A program made the translations under genes and the position numbers. From NCBI GenBank assembly GCA_017441925.1, contig JAFRUE010000007.1, positions 620,001 through 684,000 of the forward strand: DNA of 64,000 nt, written 5' to 3'. Shown here one piece after another: positions 26,724 through 35,303 of this stretch; position 1 is the stretch's first letter; each line of letters starts with the position of its first letter. The notes under the pieces are model-generated. The model had not been told where the DNA came from. It searched no databases and saw only the letters and a list, made by a program, of their open reading frames with translations. This DNA is from Bacillota bacterium. Lineage in GTDB: Bacteria; Bacillota; Clostridia; Lachnospirales; Bianqueaceae.

Positions 26724-28790
26724 TTACTGCTCAACAGTCTCCTCAGAAGCCTCTTCTGTAATCTCCTCGGCCGGGATTTCCTCTTCCTGAACTTCTTCCT
26801 CAACGTACTCTTCCTCAGGAACCTCTTCCTCGGCAACCGCGTCACGCAGGCTCAGGCTGATCCTCTTCTGCTCGGGGTTCAGATCGATGACCTTGACCAC
26901 GACGTTCTGATTGATCTCCAGGACCTCAGAAGGATGCTTGACGAAATGATCGGACAGACGGGAGATGTGGATCAGTCCGTCCAGACCCTGCTCCAGCTCT
27001 ACGAAAGCACCGAAATCGGTGAAGCGGACGACCTTGCCCTCAACGAGAGAACCGATCGCGTACTTCTCCTCGGCGTTGTTCCACGGATTGGTCTCCGGAA
27101 GCTTAGCCGTCAGGCTGATCTTGCGGGTCTCGGGATCAAAGGACTTGATCATGACCTGGACCTTCTGTCCGACGGTGAACAGCTGGTTGGGGTTGCGGAT
27201 CGGGCCCCAGCTCATCTCGGAAATGTGAAGCATTCCGTCGATGCCGCCGAGATCTACGAACGCGCAGTAGCTCATCAGAGTCTTGATCGTGCCCTCCATG
27301 CGGGCTCCGACTTCGATCTTGGCAAGAGTCTCTTCTCTTCTCGCGTTCCTCTCGTCGAAGCATACGCTCCTGCGATCGCCCATGATGCGGTTGCGGCGGC
27401 GCTGCAGACGGATGATGCGGAAGGAGATCTCCTGTCCTTCAAGAGTCTTGGGATCGATCTTGTGAATATCCAGCAGGGAAGCCGGAATGAATACACGGTA
27501 ATTCTTATACGCGGCAACAACGCCGTTGTCCATCGTCTCGGACACGGTGCCGGACAGGACCTGATGATTCTTATAAGCCTCTTCCAGTTCGAAATAAGCC
27601 TGATTCTGCAGATATCTCTTGTGGCTGACAAGAACGTCGGGATCGCCGATCTTGGCAACAATGACCGGAATCTCGTCTCCGACCTTAACGGTCTCTTTCA
27701 GGTTAATTCCGGAATCCGCGGAATACTCATCTTTATACATCGTAGCATCTGCTTTGTAGCCGATATCCAAAGTAATCTCGTTGTCTGTTACCTGTACGAC
27801 AATTCCTTTCACGACGTCTCCCGGATGAACCTCTGGATGCAGATCTTTCAGATCCTCCTGCAGCATTTCTCCAAAGTTCTCACTCATAATGTTTACGACC
27901 TCCTGTAATATATAATTAGGGGTTGAAGCTCCGGCCGTGACTCCTATACGCTGGATCGTGCCTGATTGGATCTTCTCCCGGATATCCGGATGCGTCCGCA
28001 GATATTCCTGAACGCCCTCTGCGTTTTCCGCAAAACAGACGGCCGGGCAGTGTTCCTCACAGATCTCCGCCAGCTTCCTCGTGTTGGAACTGTGCACTCC
28101 CCCCACGACGATCATCAGATCGGACTCGGAGGCAAGCTCCTCTGCTTCCTTCTGGTGGGACGCCGTGGCACTGCATATCGTCGGATATACACATAAATTA
28201 TATCGCAGTTCTTTAAATTTCTCAACTATTTTTTTAAAATTTTCAATCTTAAATGTGGTTTGCTCGGCGATCACGATCTTCTGCCCGGGGTTTTTCCGGA
28301 TTTCTTCCGGAATTTCATCATCAGGAGACTGCATAAAGAGGCATGGTCTGCCAGCCCAGCCCTGGATCCCGATGACTTCCGGATGATTGGGGTTGCCCAG
28401 GATCAGCAGCGTATTGCCGGCGGCACTCTCCTTCTCCGCGATCTTCTGTATCTTGGAAACAAAAGGACAGGTCGCGTCGATGATCTTGGCGCCGCGCTCC
28501 TCGAGCTTCTCATAAACTGCCTTGCCGACGCCGTGCGCCCGTATAATGACCCGGTCGCCCGGCAGCGCCGCCTCCGGCGCATCCAGTACAACAACACCCT
28601 GTTCCTCAAGTCTGCGGATCACGTCCGCGTTATGGATCAGCGGTCCCAGTGTACAGAGCCTGCCGGAGATGCTCTCCTGACCGCCTGCTTTTACGGCATC
28701 CTGCCGCTTTGCGATCTCTGCCTCTGTCATAGACATCGCATTCCGCACGCCAAAACAGAACCCGGCTGTCTTTGCTACTTTAACCTGCAT
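26724..28790 (-). CDS. ispH: IspH reductase fused to ribosomal protein S1 domains
   Basis: 688 residues. Residues 1-300 are IspH, the [4Fe-4S] enzyme making IPP and DMAPP from HMBPP in the MEP pathway; ligands Cys12 (GFCFGV), Cys108 (DATCPFV) and Cys206 (PTICSATASHQ) are present. From about 320 follow four S1 RNA-binding domains, the last two closest to ribosomal S1 (HISEMSW, HISRLSDHFVKHP), then a Glu-rich tail. This fusion is known in Clostridia. A longer frame exists, but ATG 28790 begins the conserved MQVKVAKTAGFCFG; it overlaps the cmk end by 11 bases and lacks a good ribosome site, so translation probably depends on coupling. Confidence 0.94.
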   Translation of the reverse strand: MQVKVAKTAGFCFGVRNAMSMTEAEIAKRQDAVKAGGQESISGRLCTLGPLIHNADVIRRLEEQGVVVLDAPEAALPGDRVIIRAHGVGKAVYEKLEERGAKIIDATCPFVSKIQKIAEKESAAGNTLLILGNPNHPEVIGIQGWAGRPCLFMQSPDDEIPEEIRKNPGQKIVIAEQTTFKIENFKKIVEKFKELRYNLCVYPTICSATASHQKEAEELASESDLMIVVGGVHSSNTRKLAEICEEHCPAVCFAENAEGVQEYLRTHPDIREKIQSGTIQRIGVTAGASTPNYILQEVVNIMSENFGEMLQEDLKDLHPEVHPGDVVKGIVVQVTDNEITLDIGYKADATMYKDEYSADSGINLKETVKVGDEIPVIVAKIGDPDVLVSHKRYLQNQAYFELEEAYKNHQVLSGTVSETMDNGVVAAYKNYRVFIPASLLDIHKIDPKTLEGQEISFRIIRLQRRRNRIMGDRRSVCFDERNARREETLAKIEVGARMEGTIKTLMSYCAFVDLGGIDGMLHISEMSWGPIRNPNQLFTVGQKVQVMIKSFDPETRKISLTAKLPETNPWNNAEEKYAIGSLVEGKVVRFTDFGAFVELEQGLDGLIHISRLSDHFVKHPSEVLEINQNVVVKVIDLNPEQKRISLSLRDAVAEEEVPEEEYVEEEVQEEEIPAEEITEEASEETVEQ

Positions 28791-29454
28791 TTTTACGCTG
28801 AACGGCAAGCTCCACGATCTTCTGCGCCGCCTCATCCGCAGTCATGTGCGTCGTATCGACCTCGACCGCGTCATCCGCCTTGCGCAGCGGCGCGATCGCA
28901 CGGTTCATATCCCGCTCATCCCGCTCCCGGACCTGCTTCTCGATCTCTTCCAGAGAATTGGTGCCCGGATTCTTGGCCTCAAGTTCCAGGAATCTGCGTT
29001 TAGCGCGTTCTTTGACATCAGCAGTCAGATATATCTTAAGCTCCGCGTCCGGCAGCACGACCGTACCGATATCCCTTCCGTCCATAATGACCTCATACTG
29101 TTCGGCAAGCGTCCTCTGGCAGGACAGCAGTTTGTCGCGCACACAGCCGTAGACCGCTGTTACACTGGCCATCGTACCGACTTCCTGTGTACGGATCTGC
29201 TTTGTCAGATCCTCTCCGTTTACCGTCATATGCTGTACGTCGTTCTGATAACGGATGGCAACGTCGAGTGACGGAAGAGCCGCTTCCACAGCCTTTTCGT
29301 CTTCCAGATCGACACCCAGTCTGTACAGCGCAAGTCCAAGCGTCCGGTAGATCGCGCCTGTATCGACGTAGTGCATATTCAGCTTCTCCGCCGTAAGTCT
29401 GGCAACTGTGCTTTTGCCTGCTCCTGCAGGCCCGTCCAATGCAATTGCGAACAT
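28780..29454 (-). CDS. cmk: Cytidylate kinase
   Basis: 224 residues. Phosphorylates CMP and dCMP. P-loop ALDGPAGAGKSTVARL near residue 5, then YVDTGAIYRTLGL and MDGRDIGTVVLP, all diagnostic of Cmk. It lies in the order yhiN-cmk-ispH/S1, common in Clostridia. The gap to the yhiN-like gene upstream is a single base, and it overlaps ispH downstream by 11 bases. Confidence 0.95.
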   Translation of the reverse strand: MFAIALDGPAGAGKSTVARLTAEKLNMHYVDTGAIYRTLGLALYRLGVDLEDEKAVEAALPSLDVAIRYQNDVQHMTVNGEDLTKQIRTQEVGTMASVTAVYGCVRDKLLSCQRTLAEQYEVIMDGRDIGTVVLPDAELKIYLTADVKERAKRRFLELEAKNPGTNSLEEIEKQVRERDERDMNRAIAPLRKADDAVEVDTTHMTADEAAQKIVELAVQRKNAG

Positions 29455-29455
29455 A

Positions 29456-30754
29456 TTATTCCGCCTTTCTGTTTAGACTTCCGGCTGCCGCCCTGCCTGC
29501 GCAGGCGCCGGTCGAGAACGCGATCTGCAGGTTGAATCCGCCTGTTTCGGCATCAACGTCCAGCAGTTCGCCGGCTATATACAGTCCCGGGACAAGCCGG
29601 GATTCCATTGTTTTCGGATCGATCTCGGAGGTCCTGACACCGCCTGTCGTAATAATGGCTTCCTCGATCGGGGCGTCCTTCGTGACCGGAAAAGTCAGAT
29701 CCTGCAGTACGCGTACCAGTTCTTTACGTTCTTCACGCTTCAGCTCTCCGGCCGCAGCCGACGGCAGGATCCCGGCCTGAAGGAGTACCGGTATGATCAG
29801 TCTCTCCGGCAGCAGCTGTTTTAAGGCATGACGGATCTGTTTTAATCTGTTCTCCTGCAGATCCCGCAGCAGACGCGCGTCAAGCTGCTCTGCAGAAAGC
29901 GCAGGCTTGAGATTCAGATGCGCCGTGATCCCTGCCTCTGCAATCGTCAGATCCTTGCTCCGTGTATACTTCTGCAGGAAGCTTGTCGCTGTAAGTACGA
30001 TCGGGCCGCTGATCCCGGAATGCGTAAACAGCATCTCGCCGAAACCTTCGGTGATCTTTTTGCCGTTCCGATCTGTAAAAGAAAGCGCCACATTGCGCAG
30101 TGACAGGCCTTCCAATGTTCCGATCCAGTCCGCTCCGGCTATGAGCGGCGCAAGTCCCGGGCGAAGATCCGTCACCGAATGCCCGAAGCCCTTCGCGAAG
30201 CGGTATCCGTCTCCGGTCGAACCGGTACGCGGATAGCTCAGGCCTCCTGTCGTCAGGATCACACGCTCTGCTTTGTATTGCGCCGAGCCCGTACGGATCA
30301 GGAAACCGTCCCCATCTCTCCGGATCTCTTTGACCTCTGCTTCGTTTTCGATCCGGACGTGATAACGGTGTGCGAGCCGTACCAGCGCGTCGATAATGTC
30401 CCTGGCTTTGTCCGAGACCGGAAAGACACGGTTCCCCCGTTCGGTCTTGAGCGGTACGCCTGCCGACTCGATCATCTCCTGCAGTTCCGTATTCGTGAAC
30501 TGATGCAATGCAGAAAAAAGAAACTTGGGATTCGTGATGATATGGGGCATCCAGTCAGCGATCGCTTCGGCATTCGTCACGTTGCAGCGGCCTTTTCCGG
30601 TGATTCCGATCTTACGGCCCACACGGGTGTTTTTCTCAAGAACCGTCACCTTTTCCCCGCACATTCCGGCCTGGATCGCGGCCATCAGCCCGGCTGCTCC
30701 GCCGCCGATCACACAGATCCCGGCGTTTTCATTTTGTTGTATTGTAGGTGCCAT
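29456..30754 (-). CDS. FAD-dependent oxidoreductase, HI0933/YhiN family
   Basis: 432 residues. An N-terminal dinucleotide-binding motif ICVIGGGAAGLMAAI (about 12-26), the family segment GRKIGITGKGRCNVTN, and a C-terminal second FAD contact ending GELLDVDAETGGFNLQIAFSTG. The flavoprotein family has no settled function; some members have been called aminoacetone oxidase or linked to rRNA/tRNA. A longer frame begins at 30835, but ATG 30754 is preferred: GAGGA lies 9 bases upstream and the Rossmann motif then falls at the usual distance. Overlaps the end of the rpiR-type gene by 26 bases. Confidence 0.86.
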   Translation of the reverse strand: MAPTIQQNENAGICVIGGGAAGLMAAIQAGMCGEKVTVLEKNTRVGRKIGITGKGRCNVTNAEAIADWMPHIITNPKFLFSALHQFTNTELQEMIESAGVPLKTERGNRVFPVSDKARDIIDALVRLAHRYHVRIENEAEVKEIRRDGDGFLIRTGSAQYKAERVILTTGGLSYPRTGSTGDGYRFAKGFGHSVTDLRPGLAPLIAGADWIGTLEGLSLRNVALSFTDRNGKKITEGFGEMLFTHSGISGPIVLTATSFLQKYTRSKDLTIAEAGITAHLNLKPALSAEQLDARLLRDLQENRLKQIRHALKQLLPERLIIPVLLQAGILPSAAAGELKREERKELVRVLQDLTFPVTKDAPIEEAIITTGGVRTSEIDPKTMESRLVPGLYIAGELLDVDAETGGFNLQIAFSTGACAGRAAAGSLNRKAE

Positions 30755-31634
30755 ACACAGTATCCTCGGCGGAATTGCCTTCATATACATCATATTCGCG
30801 CCAGATCTCCTCAAGTGTCCGCAGCGACTCGGCAATCTCCTTACTCTTTGCCTCCGAGACCGCCAGAATCAGAGCGTTGATCAGAGACAGCGGCGCGACC
30901 AGACTGTCGACAAAGGATACCATATCGCTTTTCGCCAGCAGACAGCAGTCCGCGATCGGAAAGAGCGGAGACAGTTCACCGTCCGTGATCGCGATGACTT
31001 TCGCGCCGCGGGACTTAGCAAATTCCGCGGAACGGACCGTACGTCTGGAATACCGCGGGAAGCTGATACTGATCATGACGTCCTCTTCATTGATCGTCAT
31101 CATCTGCTCAAAGGTCTCGCTGACGCTGTTCGTCTGGATCTCTCGGACGTTCTGGGAGATCAGGTTCATATAGAATGACAGGAAGGACGAAAGCACGCTG
31201 CAGCTGCGTATTCCGAGAATATAGACTCTTCTGGCGCCGAGGATCGCCTTGACTGCCTCACGGAAAGACTCCTCGTTGACGTTCTCCAGAGTATTCTTGA
31301 TATTCTCCATATCCATCTCAAGCACAGAAGAAAGCAGCCGGTCCTGATTAACGCGTGACTGTGAGACCTCCATCCGCTGCACAGCGGTCAGCTTGTTCTT
31401 GACAAGATCCTCCAGCGCCCGCTGCATTACGGGATAGCCGTCATATTCCAGCTCCATTGCAAAACGCACGACTGTGGATTCCGAGACATGTACGACCGCG
31501 CCAAGCTTTGAAGCTGTCAGATATACAGCTTTGTCATAATGCTTCAGAATATAATCCGCAAGCTTCTTCTGACTCTTGCTCATTCTGGGGTAATGTGTCT
31601 GGATCCGGTATAATACATCTTCCGAACGTTTCAT
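30729..31634 (-). CDS. RpiR/MurR-family transcription regulator
   Basis: 301 residues. N-terminal helix-turn-helix of the RpiR type (about 1-78, KLGAVVHVSESTVVRFAMEL) and a C-terminal SIS domain (about 120-260, VYILGIRSCSVLSSFLSFYM) that usually senses a phosphosugar. It leads the operon with yhiN, cmk and ispH, an odd place for a sugar-responsive regulator; it may act on genes elsewhere. Ligand and targets unknown. The promoter upstream carries an inverted repeat that could be its own operator. Confidence 0.88.
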   Translation of the reverse strand: MKRSEDVLYRIQTHYPRMSKSQKKLADYILKHYDKAVYLTASKLGAVVHVSESTVVRFAMELEYDGYPVMQRALEDLVKNKLTAVQRMEVSQSRVNQDRLLSSVLEMDMENIKNTLENVNEESFREAVKAILGARRVYILGIRSCSVLSSFLSFYMNLISQNVREIQTNSVSETFEQMMTINEEDVMISISFPRYSRRTVRSAEFAKSRGAKVIAITDGELSPLFPIADCCLLAKSDMVSFVDSLVAPLSLINALILAVSEAKSKEIAESLRTLEEIWREYDVYEGNSAEDTVYGTYNTTK

Positions 31635-31681
31635 GTGAGTGTGCTCCGTTTCTGTGTCATTGGTAAAGACTAACTGGCTGA

Positions 31682-31710
31682 ATTATACAGCAAAACCGGC
31701 TATTTTGCAA
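31682..31710 (-). promoter_or_regulatory. promoter of the rpiR operon with inverted repeat
   Basis: Minus strand TTGCAA (31710-31705), 17-base spacer, TATAAT (31687-31682). An inverted repeat (GCCGG at 31715-31711 with CCGGC at 31700-31696) overlaps the -35 box and spacer, as expected for an operator. Autoregulation is inferred. Confidence 0.65.
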
Positions 31711-31730
31711 GCCGGCAGGTCGTTTCATGC

Positions 31731-31767
31731 AAAAATGCGCGGACAGCATTCCGGCTGTCCGCGCATT
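31731..31767 (-). terminator. terminator of the sodium-pump decarboxylase operon
   Basis: AATGCGCGGACAGC pairs perfectly with GCTGTCCGCGCATT over 14 bases around a 6-base loop, followed on the minus strand by TTTTTGC, 18 bases after the oadA stop. Confidence 0.9.
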
Positions 31768-31784
31768 CCGTTCATTCTGATTGA

Positions 31785-33197
31785 TTACGCGGGATAAGTC
31801 TTATCCTTTGTGTCCGCGATCGTCTGATCGATCTTGTTCTGCTGTGCGTCGCGGTATTTGAAGAAATCTTCGGCAACCTGCGGGAACAGAGCGTAGGACA
31901 GAACGTCCTCATCCTGCTGCTTCCACTGTTTCATCTTCTCTTCGAAAGCGGGCAGCTCGGGCTCGATCAGGTCTGCCGGACGGCAGGTGATCTGCTCCTC
32001 GTCGCCGATGACTTTCTGCTTGATCTCCTCAGAGATCGGAGCCGGCGTTCTGCCGTACTCGCCTCTGACAAGAGCCTTGGACTCCTTGGTGCAGTTCTTG
32101 TAGCGCTCGCCGAGAACGACGTTGAAAACAGCCTGTGTTCCGACGATCTGGCTGGACGGGGTTACCAGCGGAGGATATCCGAAGTCAGCACGTACGCGCG
32201 GGATCTCCTTCAGAACTTCGTCGTACTTGTCTTCAGCATGCAGCTGTTTCAGCTGAGAAATCATGTTGGAAAGCATTCCGCCGGGAACCTGATACATCAG
32301 GGCGCGGATATTGACGCCGAGGACCTTGGGGCTCAGCAGTCCGGACTCCAGAGCCTGCTCGCGGATCGGCGCGAAATGATCGGCGATCTCAGCCAGCAGA
32401 TTATTGTCCAGACCTGTGTCATACGCTGTACCCTTCAGCGTCTCGACCATAACCTCGGTCGCGGGCTGGCTGGTACCCAGAGCAAACGGGGAAATCGCGG
32501 TATCGATAATGTCGACACCGGCCTCGATCGCCTTAAGCAGTGTCATGGAGCCCAGTCCGGTCGTATAATGCGTATGCAGCTCGATCGGAACGCTTACGGT
32601 GTTCTTCAGCAGGGTAACCAGCTCTTGCGCCTGGTAAGGCAGCATCAGGCCGGCCATATCCTTAATGCAGATCGAATCTGCGCCGACGCTCTCCATCTCT
32701 TTGGCGAGCTTGATCCAGTATTCCGTCGTATGGTACGGGGACAGTGTGTAGGAGAAAGCGATCTGAGCATGTCCGCCTTCCTTCTTGGTGGCCTTAACAG
32801 ATGTCTCCAGATTGCGCATATCGTTCAGCGCGTCGAAGATACGGATGATATCGATACCGTTCGCAACGCTCTTCTGTACAAAGTACTCTACGACATCGTC
32901 TGCGTAATGACGGTATCCCAGAAGGTTCTGTCCGCGCAGCAGCATCTGCAGCTTGGTGTTCTTGAACTCTCTGCGCAGGATACGCAGTCTCTCCCACGGA
33001 TCCTCATGCAGGAAACGGAGGCAGGTGTCAAACGTAGCGCCGCCCCAGCACTCTACGGCATGATAGCCGACCTGATCCATCTTGGGAATGATCGGAAGCA
33101 TCTGGTCGATGGACATACGTGTCGCGATCAGACTCTGCGGACCGTCACGCAGGACGGTATCCACGATCTTAACCGGTTTTTTAACTATATCAGACAT
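31785..33197 (-). CDS. oadA: Oxaloacetate decarboxylase alpha / pyruvate carboxyltransferase subunit (no biotin domain)
   Basis: 470 residues. TIM-barrel carboxyltransferase with VDTVLRDGPQSL (about 12), the carbamylated-lysine-type segment ICIKDMAGLMLP (about 175) and metal ligands in ELHTHYTTG (about 203), then the conserved C-terminal helical region. Moves CO2 between oxaloacetate (or pyruvate) and biotin. Classical OadA is about 600 residues with a C-terminal biotin domain; here that domain is encoded separately (34504-34902), as in the 5S subunit of propionibacterial transcarboxylase. Last gene of a five-gene operon, ended by a strong terminator. Confidence 0.9.
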   Translation of the reverse strand: MSDIVKKPVKIVDTVLRDGPQSLIATRMSIDQMLPIIPKMDQVGYHAVECWGGATFDTCLRFLHEDPWERLRILRREFKNTKLQMLLRGQNLLGYRHYADDVVEYFVQKSVANGIDIIRIFDALNDMRNLETSVKATKKEGGHAQIAFSYTLSPYHTTEYWIKLAKEMESVGADSICIKDMAGLMLPYQAQELVTLLKNTVSVPIELHTHYTTGLGSMTLLKAIEAGVDIIDTAISPFALGTSQPATEVMVETLKGTAYDTGLDNNLLAEIADHFAPIREQALESGLLSPKVLGVNIRALMYQVPGGMLSNMISQLKQLHAEDKYDEVLKEIPRVRADFGYPPLVTPSSQIVGTQAVFNVVLGERYKNCTKESKALVRGEYGRTPAPISEEIKQKVIGDEEQITCRPADLIEPELPAFEEKMKQWKQQDEDVLSYALFPQVAEDFFKYRDAQQNKIDQTIADTKDKTYPA

Positions 33198-33211
33198 ATT
33201 GGGCTCCTCTC

Positions 33212-34462
33212 TTACTGTAAGAATTTAAGGAATACACCGGCTGCAACGGCAGAACCGATAACACCGGCCACATTCGGACCCATCGCGTGCATCAGCAGGA
33301 AGTTGGTCGGATCGTCCTCCGCGCCTACCTTCTGCGCTACACGGGCCGCCATCGGGACCGCGCTGACGCCGGCCGCACCGATCAGCGGATTGACCTTGCC
33401 GCCCGTCACCTTGCACATGATCTTGCCGAAGATAACACCTGCGGCGGTACTGATTGCGAAGGCTGTAACACCAAGCGCGAGGATTCCAAGCGTCGAAGCG
33501 TTCAGGAATGTCTGCGCTTCAGCGGATGCTCCGACCGCCATGCCCAGCATGATCGTGATGATATACATCAGAGCATTGGATGCGGTCTCCGCGAGCTGTC
33601 TGGTAACGAGGCACTCCTTCAGCAGATTACCGAACATCAGCATACCGATCAGCGGTGCCGTATCCGGCAGGATCAGGATAACAACGATCGCGACAACAAT
33701 CGGGAAAAGGATCTTCTCCTTCTGCGTAACAGGACGAAGGTTATCCATGCGGATCCTGCGTTCCTCCTTGGTCGTCAGAGCCTTCATGATCGGCGGCTGG
33801 ATGACCGGGACCAGAGCCATGTAAGAATACGCGGCAACCGCGATCGGCGCAAGATAAGCAGGCGCCAGACGGGAAGTCGTCAGAATGGCCGTCGGGCCGT
33901 CCGCTCCTCCGATGATGCCGATGGAAGCGGCAACCTTCAGATCAAATCCAAGACCCGGGAAGATCCATCCAAGCGCAAGGGCTCCAAGGAACGCAACGAA
34001 GATACCGATCTGCGCCGCGGCTCCGAGAAGGATGCTCTTGGGATTGGCGATCAGCGGTCCGAAATCTGTCATCGCGCCGACGCCCATAAAGATCAGGGAC
34101 GGGAACAGGCCTTTCAGATTGTAGAACGTACGCAGAATACCTGTCTCACCGTTCACATATTCAGAAACAACACTGTACAGTTCCGGGACCCCGGCATTCT
34201 CCGGCAGCTCGGCAAGATGCACACCGTTCATCATTCCCGCAAGAGGCAGGTTGGAAAGCAGCATACCGAAAGAAATCGGGACCAGGAGCAGCGGCTCGTA
34301 TTTCTTGGCGATCGCAAGATACAGGCATACGCAAGCCACGCCGATCATGATCAGATTCTTCCAGCCGCCTTCCGCGAAGAACGCTGCAAATCCGGATTCC
34401 GTAATGAACCGCAGAAGCACATCGCCGAGGTCGGACCAGAAATTAAAAGCGACCAGATTCAT
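33212..34462 (-). CDS. oadB: Na+-translocating decarboxylase beta subunit
   Basis: 416 residues with roughly nine to eleven membrane helices. [20 protein letters not shown] (about 190-210) carries the conserved Asp used in decarboxylating carboxybiotin and moving Na+. Residues 1-60 match the usual N-terminal amphipathic and membrane segments ([20 protein letters not shown]). The subunit is shared by oxaloacetate, methylmalonyl-CoA and glutaconyl-CoA decarboxylases, so it does not itself tell the substrate. GAGGAG precedes the ATG. It sits between the biotin carrier and oadA genes. Confidence 0.93.
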   Translation of the reverse strand: MNLVAFNFWSDLGDVLLRFITESGFAAFFAEGGWKNLIMIGVACVCLYLAIAKKYEPLLLVPISFGMLLSNLPLAGMMNGVHLAELPENAGVPELYSVVSEYVNGETGILRTFYNLKGLFPSLIFMGVGAMTDFGPLIANPKSILLGAAAQIGIFVAFLGALALGWIFPGLGFDLKVAASIGIIGGADGPTAILTTSRLAPAYLAPIAVAAYSYMALVPVIQPPIMKALTTKEERRIRMDNLRPVTQKEKILFPIVVAIVVILILPDTAPLIGMLMFGNLLKECLVTRQLAETASNALMYIITIMLGMAVGASAEAQTFLNASTLGILALGVTAFAISTAAGVIFGKIMCKVTGGKVNPLIGAAGVSAVPMAARVAQKVGAEDDPTNFLLMHAMGPNVAGVIGSAVAAGVFLKFLQ

Positions 34463-34503
34463 AGCCTTATCTCCTCTTCAAGTATTTTCCGATAAGGCCG
34501 GAA

Positions 34504-34902
34504 TCAGTTCATTGTCAGCAGTACGCTGCCGGTCTCGACAGAAGCACCCTTGGAGGTGTCGACGGAAGCGATGGTTCCGTCCTGAGGAGCTACGATCTCG
34601 TTCTCCATCTTCATGGCTTCCAGGATCGCAACGACATCACCGCGCTTAACGCTGGCACCGGCTGCGACCTTGACGTCAAGGATCTTGCCGGGCATCGGAG
34701 CGGTGATCTTGACCGCGCCGGCACCGCCTGCCGGAGCAGCCTTGGGAGCAGCGGCCTTGGGAGCCGGAGCAGCCTTAGGAGCAGCAGCCTTGGGAGCGGG
34801 AGCGGCAGCAGGTGCAGCTGCAGGAGCCTGACCGGCGCCGACTTCTTCTACTTCTACTTCGTATGTATTGCCGTTAACGGTAACATTGAAAATTCTAGAC
34901 AT
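34504..34902 (-). CDS. Biotin carboxyl carrier protein of the decarboxylase
   Basis: 132 residues. A short N-terminal beta segment (1-22), an Ala/Pro/Lys hinge (about 25-60) made of repeated APKAAAPKAAP units, and a biotinyl domain with the biotinylated lysine in EAMKMENEIV (about 97). The swinging arm carries CO2 between the two carboxyltransferases and the membrane beta subunit. The hinge repeats are nearly identical at the DNA level (34730-34815), so length variation by slippage is plausible. The arrangement matches the 1.3S/gamma biotin subunits of transcarboxylase and methylmalonyl-CoA decarboxylase. Confidence 0.93.
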   Translation of the reverse strand: MSRIFNVTVNGNTYEVEVEEVGAGQAPAAAPAAAPAPKAAAPKAAPAPKAAAPKAAPAGGAGAVKITAPMPGKILDVKVAAGASVKRGDVVAILEAMKMENEIVAPQDGTIASVDTSKGASVETGSVLLTMN

Positions 34903-34930
34903 AATTGATCCTCCTGTGAATGATCGGCAC

Positions 34931-35293
34931 TTATCTGCCGTTTTTCCTACCGATACGTCTGAATGAACGTACTACAAATCCGCCTTCATGTCCGGTCCCG
35001 CCGCCTGCTTCGAGCATGCAGCTGATAGCTGCCGTGATCGCGGCGATAAGCTCTTCATCAGAGCTCTCTGTCTCTTCCTGTACAGGCGTCTCCACTGCCG
35101 GCACGGCCTTCTCCGGAACGGGAGCTGGCGCCGCCTTCTGCTCGGGCTTCTTATAGAAGACCTTACCGAAGCCGTACAGAATGAAGGAGATCAGAATCAG
35201 AACAAGAAATACGATCAGAATTCCGCCAAGTGTAATGCCCAGGCCCTGGATAAAATTCTCGGAACCTGTGCTGAGCAGTATAGACTCTACCAT
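34931..35293 (-). CDS. OadG-type gamma/delta subunit
   Basis: 120 residues. One membrane helix (about 18-45, ITLGGILIVFLVLILISF), a Pro/Ala/Glu linker, then a short conserved C-terminal segment (EELIAAITAAIS and a basic end VVRSFRRIGRKNGR). OadG-type proteins anchor the soluble carboxyltransferase to the beta subunit. It lies between the mmdA-like gene and the biotin carrier gene, as in related decarboxylase operons. Confidence 0.85.
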   Translation of the reverse strand: MVESILLSTGSENFIQGLGITLGGILIVFLVLILISFILYGFGKVFYKKPEQKAAPAPVPEKAVPAVETPVQEETESSDEELIAAITAAISCMLEAGGGTGHEGGFVVRSFRRIGRKNGR

Positions 35294-35303
35294 GCCGCAC
35301 CTC

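Noticed and set aside
32238..33824. Plus-strand frame of about 528 codons opposite oadA and oadB
   Set aside because: Shadow of the conserved operon; no start signal or family match.
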